A DNA stretch of 54,672 nucleotides from Cypionkella psychrotolerans (GCF_001294535.1 NZ_LGIC01000018.1:1-54672), one strand, 5' to 3'; counted from the first letter of the stretch, positions 26,413 to 36,162 are shown. The notes: generated from the sequence alone by a model not told the origin. Made by a program: numbers and translations.

Positions 26413-27246
26413 CTAGGCGGTGAAGAACGGTTTCGCCTTCATACTGGGCGGAACCGGCGCCCCCATCCGGGTCAGGATCGACGGCGCCAACGCCAACTGG
26501 TCCAGCACGGTATCGGGCCCCGGCATTTCAGACTCGCCGAAGTAGTAGAACGCGAATTCCTGCTGCAACGCGCCGGTGCCGCCGTGGTGACCACGTTCGT
26601 CTTGGCCGTGGTCGGCGGTGACGATCACCTCATAGCCCGCGCTGCGCCATTGATGCAGAAATGTGGCCAGCATTTCATCCATCCGGTAACAGGCGTCGTC
26701 CATTTCCTCGCAATCGTGAAAGAACCGATGGCCGAGGCTGTCGAGTGTGCAGGTGTGCAAAATGCCGTAGTCGATGCCTTTGACCAGACACAGCCGGGTC
26801 AAAGTGGCGAACAGATCGACATCGGAAGGGGTCATTTGGTTGTAGCTGGTATCTCCGCTCATGGTGTGGAAACGACCATGGCTGATCGGACCATCGGGTT
26901 CATCATATTCAATGTCGCGGACCAGATCGAACGGATAGCGGTTGAAGAATTCCGACCAGAAGCTGTGCGTCACCGCCCCGGTTTTGCCGCCAGCCTTGGA
27001 GATTTCCGAGAACACATCCGGCAATTCCAACCGACGCCGCAACCCGTTGCCCCAGATGCCATGCACCTGCGGCGGGGTGCCAGTGTGGATCGAGGCATAG
27101 CAGGAGCCGGAGGTGGAGGGCAGCACCGACCGCATCCGCCACACCCGGGCCTCGCCTTGCGCGACCCAGCCCTCAAGATTGCCAAACAAGCGGCGCCAGT
27201 TGCGATAGGGGACGCCGTCGAGGATGATCAGCAGCAGTTTACGCAT
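26413..27246 (-). CDS. Alkaline-phosphatase superfamily phosphodiesterase
   Basis: A 277-residue protein of the type I phosphodiesterase/nucleotide pyrophosphatase group. KLLLIILDGVPY holds the first metal Asp (D10); LPSTSGSCYASIHTGTPPQVHGIW is the nucleophile loop, with Thr/Ser at 45-46 as candidate; TLDSLGHRFF, VTADHGQDERGHHGG supply the remaining metal ligands (D...H, DH, H). No signal peptide is seen, so it is probably cytoplasmic. It is the last gene of the ABC operon, so it may process an imported phosphodiester such as a glycerophospho compound; this is inference. Confidence 0.85.
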   Translation of the reverse strand: MRKLLLIILDGVPYRNWRRLFGNLEGWVAQGEARVWRMRSVLPSTSGSCYASIHTGTPPQVHGIWGNGLRRRLELPDVFSEISKAGGKTGAVTHSFWSEFFNRYPFDLVRDIEYDEPDGPISHGRFHTMSGDTSYNQMTPSDVDLFATLTRLCLVKGIDYGILHTCTLDSLGHRFFHDCEEMDDACYRMDEMLATFLHQWRSAGYEVIVTADHGQDERGHHGGTGALQQEFAFYYFGESEMPGPDTVLDQLALAPSILTRMGAPVPPSMKAKPFFTA

Positions 27247-27276
27247 TTATAACTCCGGCCCGACGGAGCTGTCGAA

Positions 27277-27310
27277 GCCTCCGGCGGGGATATTTGGGCC
27301 AATGTGAAAG
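27277..27310. repeat. Intergenic repeat of the GCCTCCGGCGGGGATATTT type
   Basis: GCCTCCGGCGGGGATATTTG then GGCCAATGTGAAAG. This word family is, to my knowledge, frequent between genes in Rhodobacteraceae genomes. It lies in the gap between the ABC ATPase and the phosphodiesterase. Compare 36251-36325 and 50141-50174. Confidence 0.6.
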
Positions 27311-27324
27311 CCTTGGTTCGGGCT

Positions 27325-28971
27325 TTAGTTGCCGCCGCTTTCCATTTTGCGCGAGGCGAGCACCTCTTCCAGCCAGCCGAGTTTCATCTCGGGCACCGAG
27401 GACAGCAAGAGGTCAGTGTAATCGTCGAACGGCGGCGTAAGCACGTCGGTTTTGCTGCCATAGCGCACGACTTGGCCGCGATACATCACCGCAATTTTGT
27501 CGGCGATGGCTTTCACCGTTGCAAGGTCGTGGGTGATGAACAGATAGGCGACGCCTTCGCGGGCTTGTAAGGACAGCAGCAGCTTCAGGATGCCATCGGC
27601 GACCAGCGGGTCCAGCGCCGAAGTCACCTCATCGCAAATGATCAACTTGGGCTTGGCCGCCAAGGCGCGAGCGATGCAGACGCGCTGTTTTTGGCCGCCG
27701 GAAAGCTCGGCTGGGTAGCGGTCGATAAAGCCCGCGCCCATTTCGATTTCTTCCAGCAGTTCTTGGATGCGCTTGCGCTTGGCGTCGCCTTTCAGGCCGA
27801 AGTAAAACTCTAGGGGTCGCCCGATGATGGTGCCAACGGTCTGGCGCGGGTTCATTGCGGTATCCGCCATTTGGTAGATCATCTGCAATTCGCGCAGATC
27901 ATCCTTTGAGCGGCTGGCCAGATCGGGCGACAAAATGCGGCCTGCGAAGGTGATGCGACCTTGCGCTGTTGGCAAAAGGCCAGTGATCACACGGGCAAGG
28001 GTGGATTTGCCCGAACCGCTTTCCCCCACCACGGCGAGGGTTTGGCCAGCCGACAGATCGACGGTGACATTCTTCAGCACGTCAAAATTGGTGCCTCTGT
28101 AGCGGGCGGTGATATTGGCGACCGACAGCACCGGGGCGGTGTCGGCTTTTTCAACGTGGTCAATCGAGCGCACCGAAACCAACGCCTGCGTATAGGCCTG
28201 CTGGGGCGCGTTGATAATCTGATCGGTCGTACCGTATTCGACCTTCTTGCCGCCGCGCAGCACGAGGATATCATCGGCGACCTGTGCCACCACCGCGAGA
28301 TCGTGGGTGATATACAAAGCCGCCACCCCGGTATCGCGGATCGCGGCTTTGATCGCCACCAGCACGTCGATTTGCGTCGTCACATCCAGCGCGGTGGTCG
28401 GCTCGTCAAACACCACCAGGTCAGGCTTCGGGCACAAAGCCATCGCCGTCATCGCGCGCTGCAACTGGCCGCCCGAGACTTGGTGCGGGTAGCGGGTGCC
28501 GAAGGTTTCCGGGTTGGGCAGGCCGAGTTTGCGGAACAGATCGACCGCGCGGGCCTCGGCCTCGGCGCGGGTCATCAGCTTGTGGTGCAGCGAGGTTTCA
28601 ATCACCTGCTCCATCAGCCGCTTGGCCGGATTGAACGCCGCCGCAGCCGACTGAGCAACATAGGTGACTTCCCGACCACGCAAAGACCGCAGATCACTCG
28701 GGCCAGCACTGCGAATATCGCGGCCGTTCAGCAGAATTTGCCCGCCTGCTAGACGCGCACCGCCCCGCGCAAAGGCCATCGCCGACAGCCCGATGGTTGA
28801 TTTGCCCGCGCCGGATTCGCCGATCAGCCCCAGCACTTTGCCCTGCTCGACTGCCACCGACACATCATCGACCAGCACGACTTTGCGCGGCGCCTCGCCG
28901 GGCGGATACGAGGTCGCTTCGATCCGCAGGTTCTTGATTTCCAACAGGCTGGGTTTCGCTTGATCAAGCAC
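27325..28971 (-). CDS. Dipeptide/oligopeptide-type ABC ATPase with two fused NBDs
   Basis: A 548-residue fusion of DppD-like and DppF-like ATPases, as in YejF/GsiA. First NBD: GLIGESGAGKST, VSGGQLQRAM, VFDEPTTALD. Second NBD: AVVGESGSGKSTLARVI, LSGGQKQRVCIARALA, ICDEVTSALDPLVAD. The D-E-V-T rather than D-E-P-T Walker B variant in the second half is common in this family. The GTG start at 28971 overlaps the permease stop by 8 bases. It powers the two permeases upstream. The ligand is not known; the receptor suggests peptide- or opine-type. Confidence 0.93.
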   Translation of the reverse strand: MLDQAKPSLLEIKNLRIEATSYPPGEAPRKVVLVDDVSVAVEQGKVLGLIGESGAGKSTIGLSAMAFARGGARLAGGQILLNGRDIRSAGPSDLRSLRGREVTYVAQSAAAAFNPAKRLMEQVIETSLHHKLMTRAEAEARAVDLFRKLGLPNPETFGTRYPHQVSGGQLQRAMTAMALCPKPDLVVFDEPTTALDVTTQIDVLVAIKAAIRDTGVAALYITHDLAVVAQVADDILVLRGGKKVEYGTTDQIINAPQQAYTQALVSVRSIDHVEKADTAPVLSVANITARYRGTNFDVLKNVTVDLSAGQTLAVVGESGSGKSTLARVITGLLPTAQGRITFAGRILSPDLASRSKDDLRELQMIYQMADTAMNPRQTVGTIIGRPLEFYFGLKGDAKRKRIQELLEEIEMGAGFIDRYPAELSGGQKQRVCIARALAAKPKLIICDEVTSALDPLVADGILKLLLSLQAREGVAYLFITHDLATVKAIADKIAVMYRGQVVRYGSKTDVLTPPFDDYTDLLLSSVPEMKLGWLEEVLASRKMESGGN

Positions 28972-29782
28972 CGCGACCGCCTTTCAAGCTGGTGGTGCGC
29001 GACAGCACCCAATCCGCCACCAAGTTCACCGAGATCGCCAGTGCCGCAATCGCAATCGCCGGGGCCAAGGCCGCCGGGATGCCGTAAACCAGACCAGCGG
29101 AGTTTTCCTTCACCAAGCCGCCCCAATCAGCCAAGGGGGGCTGCACGCCAAGGCCAAGGAACGACAGGGTCGAGATGAACAGCACCGCGAAGATAAAGCG
29201 CAGTCCGAGTTCCGCCACCAAAGGCGACAAGGCGTTGGGCAGAATTTCCGAGAAGATGATCCAGCCCTGCTTTTCCCCGCGCAACCGCGCCGCTTCAACG
29301 TAATCCATCACGGTAATATCCACGGCCACCGCGCGCGACAGACGGAACACCCGCGTCGCATCCAGAAACCCCATCACCAGGATCAGGTTCAGCGTGGTCA
29401 CATCCACCGCCGTCAGGATCACCAACGACAAGATCAGCGTCGGGATCGCCATGATCAAATCTATGAACCGCGACAAAGCTTGGTCCACCCAGCCGCCAGC
29501 GGTTGCCGCCAGAAAGCCCAACACCGATCCGGTGACAAACGACAGGATCGTCGAACACGTGGCGACGAAAATCGTCACCTGCGCGCCGTAGATCATCCGC
29601 GTCAGCAGATCGCGGCCAATCGAATCAGTGCCCAGCCAGTGTGCCGCCGAGATCGGGTCCCAGACGCCGCCGACCAGTTCATCCATCTTATAGGGCGCGA
29701 TCAGTTGCGCGAAGATGGCAACGAAGAAAAAGCCCCCGGTCAGGATGAGACCGAGCAGGGCGGAAAGCGGAATACGCCTCAT
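28964..29782 (-). CDS. Peptide-type ABC transporter permease (DppC-like)
   Basis: A 272-residue membrane subunit with about six spans. The N-terminal span GLILTGGFFFVAIFAQLIAPY is followed by HWLGTDSIGRDLLTRMIYGAQ, the DppC signature, and the EAA loop EAARLRGEKQGWIIFSEILPNALSPL. GFLDATRVFRLSRAVAVDI precedes it. The start (29782) overlaps the previous stop (ATGA), and its own stop overlaps the ATPase start. It pairs with the DppB-like permease. Confidence 0.93.
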   Translation of the reverse strand: MRRIPLSALLGLILTGGFFFVAIFAQLIAPYKMDELVGGVWDPISAAHWLGTDSIGRDLLTRMIYGAQVTIFVATCSTILSFVTGSVLGFLAATAGGWVDQALSRFIDLIMAIPTLILSLVILTAVDVTTLNLILVMGFLDATRVFRLSRAVAVDITVMDYVEAARLRGEKQGWIIFSEILPNALSPLVAELGLRFIFAVLFISTLSFLGLGVQPPLADWGGLVKENSAGLVYGIPAALAPAIAIAALAISVNLVADWVLSRTTSLKGGRGA

Positions 29783-30735
29783 TTCGGGTGCCTCAATCTT
29801 GGGTTGGCAAGGATAGACACCACATCGGCGAGAATGTTCAGCCCGATGTAAACGGCGGCAAAGATCATTCCACAGGCCTGCACCACCGGCAGGTCGCGCT
29901 TGGTGACGTGATCGACCAGATACTGCCCCATGCCGGGATAGACAAACACCACCTCAACCACAACCACGCCCACCACCAGATAGGCCAAGTTCAGCATCAC
30001 CACGTTAACCACGGGCGCGATGGCGTTCGGAAACGCGTGCCGCCAGATCACCGTCAGCGGCGAGAGGCCCTTCAGCTCCGCCGTCTCAATATAGGCCGAT
30101 TGCATCACGTTCAGAATGGCCGCGCGCGTCATCCGCATCATATGCGCCAGCACCACCATCACCAAAACGATGACGGGCAGGATGATCGCCTGCAACCGCT
30201 CAAACACCCCCATGCCGGGGAACACCATCGACATGGCGGGGAACAGTTGCAGTTTCACGGCAAGGAAATACAGCACCAGATAGCCCGCCACAAACTCAGG
30301 CAAGCTGATGGTGGCAAGCGTCACGCCGGAAATCAACCGGTCCGGCCAGCGCCCATTATAGCGGGCCGCCAGCAGCCCCAGCAAAATAGCCAAAGGCACC
30401 GAAATCAGCGCCGCCCAGAACGCCAGAAACAGCGTGTTGCCAAGACGCGAACCGATCGACTTGGCGATATCCTCGCCATTGGTCAACGCGACGCCCATAT
30501 CCCCGGTGACAAACCCATACAGCCAATGGCCATAGCGCCAGAGCACCGGCTCATTCAGCCCCATTTTCTCGCGCAGGTTGGCCAAAGCCTCGGGCGTCGC
30601 CGATTGGCCGAGCATGGCTTGCGCGGTATCGCCCGGCAAAGCCTCAACGCCAAAAAAGATCAGCGCCGAGACTGCCAGCATGAGCAGCAGACCCAGCGCC
30701 AAACGCTGGGTCACGAGTTTTACAACCGGGTGCAT
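29779..30735 (-). CDS. Peptide-type ABC transporter permease (DppB-like)
   Basis: A 318-residue membrane subunit. The N-terminal span LALGLLLMLAVSALIFFGVE precedes LPGDTAQAMLGQSATPEALANLREKMGL, typical of DppB. The EAA region ETAELKGLSPLTVIWRHAFPNAIAPVVNV and the last span with VFVYPGMGQYLVDHVTKRDLP match the family. It starts 7 bases after the receptor stop and overlaps the DppC-like gene by 4 bases, so the units are made together. Confidence 0.94.
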   Translation of the reverse strand: MHPVVKLVTQRLALGLLLMLAVSALIFFGVEALPGDTAQAMLGQSATPEALANLREKMGLNEPVLWRYGHWLYGFVTGDMGVALTNGEDIAKSIGSRLGNTLFLAFWAALISVPLAILLGLLAARYNGRWPDRLISGVTLATISLPEFVAGYLVLYFLAVKLQLFPAMSMVFPGMGVFERLQAIILPVIVLVMVVLAHMMRMTRAAILNVMQSAYIETAELKGLSPLTVIWRHAFPNAIAPVVNVVMLNLAYLVVGVVVVEVVFVYPGMGQYLVDHVTKRDLPVVQACGMIFAAVYIGLNILADVVSILANPRLRHPK

Positions 30736-30742
30736 GCGGCGA

Positions 30743-32332
30743 TCAGGTGTTCAGCCAGCACTTGGCAAGTGCGCGGCCGTTCATCAACTCGCCATTCGGG
30801 TCCGACTGCCAGCCGCCAACTTCCTCGCGTTTGGCCTCGACGAAATCGTTGAACATCGGGCAGATCAGACCGCCGGTATCGCGCACCAGATTTGCCAGTT
30901 CCGAGTATTCCGCCTTGCGCTTGGTCTGGTCCAACTCGGCGCGCGCGGCGATCAGCACCTCATCGAAATGCGGGTCTTTGAACTTGGTGTCGTTCCAATC
31001 CGCGGTCGACAGATAAGCGGTGGAATACATCTGATCCTGTACCGGACGGCCACCCCAATAGCTGGCGCAGAACGGAGCGACGTTCCAGACGTTCGACCAA
31101 TAGCCATCATCCGGCTCGCGCTTGACTTCCAGTGGGATGCCCGCCGCATTGGCCGATTGCTGGAACAGTTGGGCTGCTTCAATCGCGCCGGGGAAGGCAC
31201 CCGCCGCCACTTGCAGCACGATGGGCGAGCCATCATGGCCGGATTTCTTATAGGCCTCAGCCGCCGCTGCCGCATCATATTCGCGCTGCGGAATGGTGTC
31301 GTCAAACAGCGGATACGCCGCGTTGATCGGGAAGTCGTTGCCGCGCGAACCCAAGCCGCCAAGGATCTTGTCAACCATTTCCTGCCGGTTGACCGACAGT
31401 TTCAACGCCATCCGCAGGTCGTTGTTGTCAAACGGTGCCTTGTCGCAATGCATGATGAAGACGTAGTGACCACGGCCAGCTACGGCTTGAATCGAAATCC
31501 CCGGCGCACCTTTCAGCAGTTCGACAATCTTCGGATCAACCCGGTTCATCATATGGATCTGACCGGCCTGCAAAGCCGAGGTGCGGGCGGTGTTGTCGTT
31601 GATCACAATGATCTCGACATCATCGGCATGGCCGATGGTGCTGTCGAAATAATTGGCATGCTTGGTGAAGGTATGGCGCACGCCCGGCTCGTTGGCGACG
31701 ATCTTATAGGGACCAGCGCCGATGCCTGCGGTCGGGTTATCAATACCGCCGCCGGGCTGGATGATCAGGTGGTAATCCGCCATCAGGAACGGCAAGTCGG
31801 CATTGCCCGACTTCAGCTTCAGCGTGACCATGTCACCCTCGGCCTTCATATCCACGATATCTTTCACAATGCCCAAAGCGCCCGACTGCGATTTCTCATC
31901 GGTGTGACGTTTCAGGGTGGCGACCACGTCATCGGCGGTGACGGTCTTGCCGTCGTGATATTCCACGCCCTTGCGGATTTTGAACTTCCACTCCATCGCG
32001 TCTGGGCTGGACGAGACTTCTTCAGCAATCCGGTAATCCAGCTCGCCCTTGGCATTCACGTCCAGCAGCATTTCGCCCCAGATCATGTTCACCGCGAAAG
32101 GCACTTCCGAGGCCGCCAGCGCTGGGTCGAGCGAGTTGGTGCTCTCGCCTCCCTGCATCCCTGCGCGCAACAGACCGCCCTTTTTCGGTTCTTCCGCACG
32201 GGCAGTTGAGGCGAGCAAGGTCGAGGCCAAAGCCGCAGACACGCCCAAAGCCCCAGCACGGCCGACGAATTCACGACGGCTCATCAGACCTTTGGCGGCA
32301 CGGGCGAGTAGATAGTTCAGCTCATTCGACAT
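30743..32332 (-). CDS. Family 5 ABC substrate-binding protein, Tat-exported
   Basis: A 529-residue periplasmic receptor of the oligopeptide/nickel class. The ribosome site GGGAG lies 7 bases before ATG. A twin-arginine signal follows: LMSRREFVGRAGALGVSAAL...STARAEE. MQGGESTNSLDPALAASEV, EWKFKIRKGVEYHDGKTVTADDVV, and ADYHLIIQPGGG and SVNRQEMVDKILGGLGSRGND are family 5 marks. Ligands of this family include peptides, opines, glutathione and others; none can be fixed here. The operon order is hydrolase, receptor, two permeases, ATPase, phosphodiesterase. Confidence 0.93.
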   Translation of the reverse strand: MSNELNYLLARAAKGLMSRREFVGRAGALGVSAALASTLLASTARAEEPKKGGLLRAGMQGGESTNSLDPALAASEVPFAVNMIWGEMLLDVNAKGELDYRIAEEVSSSPDAMEWKFKIRKGVEYHDGKTVTADDVVATLKRHTDEKSQSGALGIVKDIVDMKAEGDMVTLKLKSGNADLPFLMADYHLIIQPGGGIDNPTAGIGAGPYKIVANEPGVRHTFTKHANYFDSTIGHADDVEIIVINDNTARTSALQAGQIHMMNRVDPKIVELLKGAPGISIQAVAGRGHYVFIMHCDKAPFDNNDLRMALKLSVNRQEMVDKILGGLGSRGNDFPINAAYPLFDDTIPQREYDAAAAAEAYKKSGHDGSPIVLQVAAGAFPGAIEAAQLFQQSANAAGIPLEVKREPDDGYWSNVWNVAPFCASYWGGRPVQDQMYSTAYLSTADWNDTKFKDPHFDEVLIAARAELDQTKRKAEYSELANLVRDTGGLICPMFNDFVEAKREEVGGWQSDPNGELMNGRALAKCWLNT

Positions 32333-32437
32333 TTTAGTCTCCCTAGAAGGCCCCGGTTTTGTGGGCCGTTTTTTGTTGATTACCCAATCAGTAACCCGTG
32401 CATTTCCGTTCTGGCAACGATTCTTGCCCTGCGCGGG

Positions 32438-34471
32438 TTAAACAAATCGGCGTGGCACCTTGTCGTCATAGTGGCGTTCAAACACCTTGGTGTCGCCTTC
32501 CCAAGCGGTCAGACTGGCTTTCAGATGCAGATGGCTGGCAGTGGCGGTCATCTCGGCCCAAGCATTTGTTTTCACAGACCAATCGCCCCGAGATTGCCGC
32601 TGCTCCCAAGTATGCACAGCGCGCGCCGACAACGGATCATCGGGGTGGATTTCCCACAGTTCCGTCATAGACTCCCCGGTGCAAAGCCCGTGCGAGAGGT
32701 TCTCCACATCGCCCAGATCATCGCTGATCACCAAGGCAGTTGTGCCCGAAATCAAGTCAGTTTCGATTTTGCGCGTGGTCTTGCCGGGGCGCAGCACCCG
32801 ATGCGCCCACGACTTTGCGCCTTCAGGACTTGGCGGCGTCCATTCATTTTCGCTGCCCTGATGCACCGGCAAATCAAGGCTGCCCGCCGTCACGGTCAAG
32901 ATAGCAGCCTCGGGCGAGGGCCAAAGGAACGGCCAATAAGTTGTGGACAAAGCCAAGCGAAGATGATGCCCCGCAGCCAAGCGATACGCCATCTGGTCGA
33001 TGTCAAACGCCACTTCAACCACCTGCCCCACAGGCATTGGCGCTGGGTCTTCCATACCACCCCTATGACACAGGTTCAACATCCCATGCGCGATCCGCAC
33101 CGATGATCCATCCGGCCCTACATCGCACAACCGTGCCACCACGAAGCCCAAAGGTTGATCGCTGGACAGTGTCAGCGACAACCGCGCCGCGCCCAGCAGA
33201 TCGAGCGGCGCGCTCAGAACCGTACCATCAAAGCACACCGACAACGCATCATCGCTCGCCTGATCCCCCGGCATCTCAGCATTTAGGCCCATCGGGAAGA
33301 ACTCCCCCGTGTGCATCCCCAACTGCTGCGGCGTGCTAACCGCAACCGAGAATTCCTGCCCAACCTTGCCGCCCAAAGTGCCGCCGGAGGGGTCTGGGGA
33401 GGGCGCCCCGCTCTCCCCAGCGCCAGCGCCAAGCGCCAACACAACCCGCGACACCCGCGCCGAAGGCCAAGCCGCCTCCGCCACCCAATGCCCCGCCCGA
33501 TGCTTCGCCGATGCATCCGGTGCCTCAGAATGGATCATATAGGCGCGATAGGCCGGATCATGCTCCGCGCCATTCTCAATCCCCTTCAACCAGCGATCCC
33601 ACCAGCGCAAAGCCACCTGTAGAAACCCAATCGCCGGCCCCGGCACCGCCGTATGCGGATATTGATGCACCCAAGGCCCGACAATGCCCTGCACGGGCGC
33701 TGGTACATTCTCGACCAGATGCGCCACGGTGTTCATATAGTTATCCGCCCAACCGCCCCAGCTTAGCACCGGAACCGTCATGCGGCTGTAATCCTCGGAC
33801 ACCGAGCCATGCTTCCAGTAATCGTTCTTCTCTTGCATCTCGGCCCAGCGCGGCGCGAGCCAAGGCTCATTCTCCAAACGTTTCAACCACTCCGCGCGCC
33901 AGTCAGCCCGCAGCACCGGGTCCGAGGGACGGCTGGAATAAGACAGCATCACCGCCCCCCAGCCGAAATTCTCGCCCAGCAAACAGCCGCCCTTGTAGTG
34001 AATATCATCGGCAAAACGGTCGGTGGTCGAGCACACCGACACCACCGCCTTCAACGCCCGGGGTTGCAAAAACGCCGTCTGCAGGCAGTTAAAGCCGCCC
34101 CAGCTTTTGCCCATCATCCCCACCGCGCCCGAGCACCACTCCTGCGCCGCCAGCCACTCAATCACCTCGCAGGCATCGGCGAGTTCCTGAATGGTATACT
34201 CATCCGTCATCAGACCTTCGGAATCGCCATTGCCACGCATATCGACCCGCACGCAGGCATAGCCATGCCCCGCGACATAGGCGTGCATCATCTCGTCGCG
34301 TGGCAAAGTGCCGTCACGCTTCCGGTAGGGGATGTATTCCAACACTGCAGGCACCGGACCCGCGCCAGCAGGCCGCCACACCCGCGCCGACAAACGGCAG
34401 CCGTCGGAAAGCACTATTCCCATGTCGGGATCATCGCTAATCGCAAAGGGAAACTCGGTGACAATTTTCAT
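32438..34471 (-). CDS. CocE/NonD family hydrolase (X-Pro peptidase-like)
   Basis: A 677-residue alpha/beta hydrolase of the S15/CocE group. RVDMRGNGDSEGLMTDEYT is the conserved Arg-Gly-x-G-x-S-x-G strand; GMMGKSWGGFNCLQTAF is the Ser nucleophile elbow; the jelly-roll C-terminal domain starts near LGAARLSLTLSSDQPLG and runs to the end. It cleaves X-Pro peptides, acyl esters or amides. An extra low-complexity piece, GAGAGESGAPSPDPSGGTLG, sits near residue 350. It heads the ABC operon, suggesting the transporter imports an amide or ester that this enzyme or its substrate processing uses. The ribosome site is GAGGGA. Confidence 0.88.
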   Translation of the reverse strand: MKIVTEFPFAISDDPDMGIVLSDGCRLSARVWRPAGAGPVPAVLEYIPYRKRDGTLPRDEMMHAYVAGHGYACVRVDMRGNGDSEGLMTDEYTIQELADACEVIEWLAAQEWCSGAVGMMGKSWGGFNCLQTAFLQPRALKAVVSVCSTTDRFADDIHYKGGCLLGENFGWGAVMLSYSSRPSDPVLRADWRAEWLKRLENEPWLAPRWAEMQEKNDYWKHGSVSEDYSRMTVPVLSWGGWADNYMNTVAHLVENVPAPVQGIVGPWVHQYPHTAVPGPAIGFLQVALRWWDRWLKGIENGAEHDPAYRAYMIHSEAPDASAKHRAGHWVAEAAWPSARVSRVVLALGAGAGESGAPSPDPSGGTLGGKVGQEFSVAVSTPQQLGMHTGEFFPMGLNAEMPGDQASDDALSVCFDGTVLSAPLDLLGAARLSLTLSSDQPLGFVVARLCDVGPDGSSVRIAHGMLNLCHRGGMEDPAPMPVGQVVEVAFDIDQMAYRLAAGHHLRLALSTTYWPFLWPSPEAAILTVTAGSLDLPVHQGSENEWTPPSPEGAKSWAHRVLRPGKTTRKIETDLISGTTALVISDDLGDVENLSHGLCTGESMTELWEIHPDDPLSARAVHTWEQRQSRGDWSVKTNAWAEMTATASHLHLKASLTAWEGDTKVFERHYDDKVPRRFV

Positions 34472-34653
34472 TCAGATCCCTCATGCGCTGCGCGCGTATG
34501 AGGCGACGCTAAGGTGTTGAAATCCGTCCTTCAAGCGGCGCTTTAGACCCCGTTTGCGACCTCATGTCACATTCGCGTCAAATGCCCCCTTGCAAGGCAA
34601 ACCCAAGCGCGGCACCACTTTGGCGCAACCCCGAACACCGCAAAGGAACCACC

Positions 34654-36162
34654 ATGACCAGCCGCCCGAATATCCTGATTGTCATGGTGGATCAGTTGAC
34701 CGGAACCCTGTTTGACGATGGCCCCGCCGCCTTCCTGCACGCCCCCAATCTGCGCCGCCTCGCCGATCATTCGGTGCGCTTCGCCAATGCCTATACCGCC
34801 TCGCCGCTCTGCGCGCCTGCGCGTGCCGCCTTCATGTCCGGTGCCCTGCCCCGCCGCACCCGCGTCTACGACAATGCCGCCGAATTCGCCTCGGATATTC
34901 CCACCTACGCCCACCATCTGCGCCGCGCAGGCTATTACACCTGCTTGTCAGGTAAAATGCACTTCGTCGGCCCCGACCAGATGCACGGGTTTGAGGAACG
35001 CCTGACCACCGACATCTACCCCGCCGATTTCGGCTGGACACCCGACTACCGCAAACCCGGTGAGCGGATCGACTGGTGGTATCACAATCTGGGCTCGGTC
35101 ACGGGCGCAGGTGTGGCCGAGATCACCAACCAACTCGAATACGATGATGACGTCTGCCACCAAGCGGTGCAGAAGATCTACGACCTCTCCCGCGGCCTCG
35201 ATCCCCGTCCATGGTGCCTGACCGCCAGCTTCACCCACCCGCACGACCCCTTCGTCGCCCGCAAGAAATACTGGGATCTTTACAACGACGCACCTGAATT
35301 GGAACCGCCAGAACCACGCGCCTACGAAGACATGGACCCGCATTCGCAACGCCTGATGGACGCCTGCGATTGGCGGGGCCTCGAAGTAACGCCAGACCAC
35401 ATCCGCCGCGCCCGCCAAGGCTATTTCGCCAATATCTCCTACGTCGATGCCAAAATCGGTGAGATTTTTGAGGCCCTTGAAGCCGCCCGCCAAGAAGCCA
35501 TTGTGATCTTCGTCTCCGACCATGGCGAGATGCTGGGCCGCAAAGGCCTGTGGTTCAAAATGAACTTCTTCGAAGGCGCCTCCCGCGTCCCCCTGATGAT
35601 ATCCGCCCCCGGCCTTGAGCCCAAACGCATCGACACGGCGGTATCGACCATCGACCTGACGCCAACCCTTTGCGATCTGGCAGGGATTTCAATGGAGGAA
35701 GTCATGCCCTGGACCGACGGCGAAAGCCTGCTGCCTCTGGCCAAAGGCACCCCCCGCACCACCCCCGTGGCGATGGAATACGCCGCCGAAGGCAGCATCA
35801 CCCCCATGGTCGCGCTGCGTCTGGGCGCATGGAAATACATCCACTGCCCCGCTGACCCCGATCAGCTTTTCGATCTCGCATCGGACCCAGAAGAAAACCT
35901 CAATCTGGCAGCCGACCCCCGCGCTGCCGAAGTCCTCGCCCATTTCCAAACCCTCACGCAAGACCGCTGGGACATTCCCGCCTATGACGCCGAAGTCCGC
36001 CAGAGCCAAGCCCGCCGCTGGGTGGTCTACGAGGCCCTGCGCAACGGGGCCTATTACCCCTGGGATCACCAACCCCTGCGTGCAGCATCCGAGCGGTATA
36101 TGCGCAACCACATGGATCTGAACTTGCTGGAAGACAACAAACGCTTCCCGCGCGGGGAGTAA
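34654..36162 (+). CDS. betC: Choline-sulfatase BetC
   Basis: A 502-residue cytoplasmic arylsulfatase-type enzyme that splits choline-O-sulfate into choline and sulfate. ATG 34654 has AAAGGAA 6 bases upstream. NILIVMVDQLTGTLF holds the metal Asp (D13); SPLCAPARAAFMSG is the sulfatase signature with C53 (C-x-P-x-R) to become formylglycine. GKMHFVGPDQMHGFEERLTT, GWTPDYRKPGERIDWWYHNL and RRWVVYEALRNGAYYPWDHQ match BetC of Sinorhizobium over the full length, as I recall it. A maturase (FGE or anSME) must be elsewhere. It is convergent with the GMC oxidoreductase. Confidence 0.95.
   Translation: MTSRPNILIVMVDQLTGTLFDDGPAAFLHAPNLRRLADHSVRFANAYTASPLCAPARAAFMSGALPRRTRVYDNAAEFASDIPTYAHHLRRAGYYTCLSGKMHFVGPDQMHGFEERLTTDIYPADFGWTPDYRKPGERIDWWYHNLGSVTGAGVAEITNQLEYDDDVCHQAVQKIYDLSRGLDPRPWCLTASFTHPHDPFVARKKYWDLYNDAPELEPPEPRAYEDMDPHSQRLMDACDWRGLEVTPDHIRRARQGYFANISYVDAKIGEIFEALEAARQEAIVIFVSDHGEMLGRKGLWFKMNFFEGASRVPLMISAPGLEPKRIDTAVSTIDLTPTLCDLAGISMEEVMPWTDGESLLPLAKGTPRTTPVAMEYAAEGSITPMVALRLGAWKYIHCPADPDQLFDLASDPEENLNLAADPRAAEVLAHFQTLTQDRWDIPAYDAEVRQSQARRWVVYEALRNGAYYPWDHQPLRAASERYMRNHMDLNLLEDNKRFPRGE

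Noticed and set aside
30578-32209. 543-codon plus-strand open frame
   Set aside because: Antisense to the ABC substrate-binding gene, which has a full family match.
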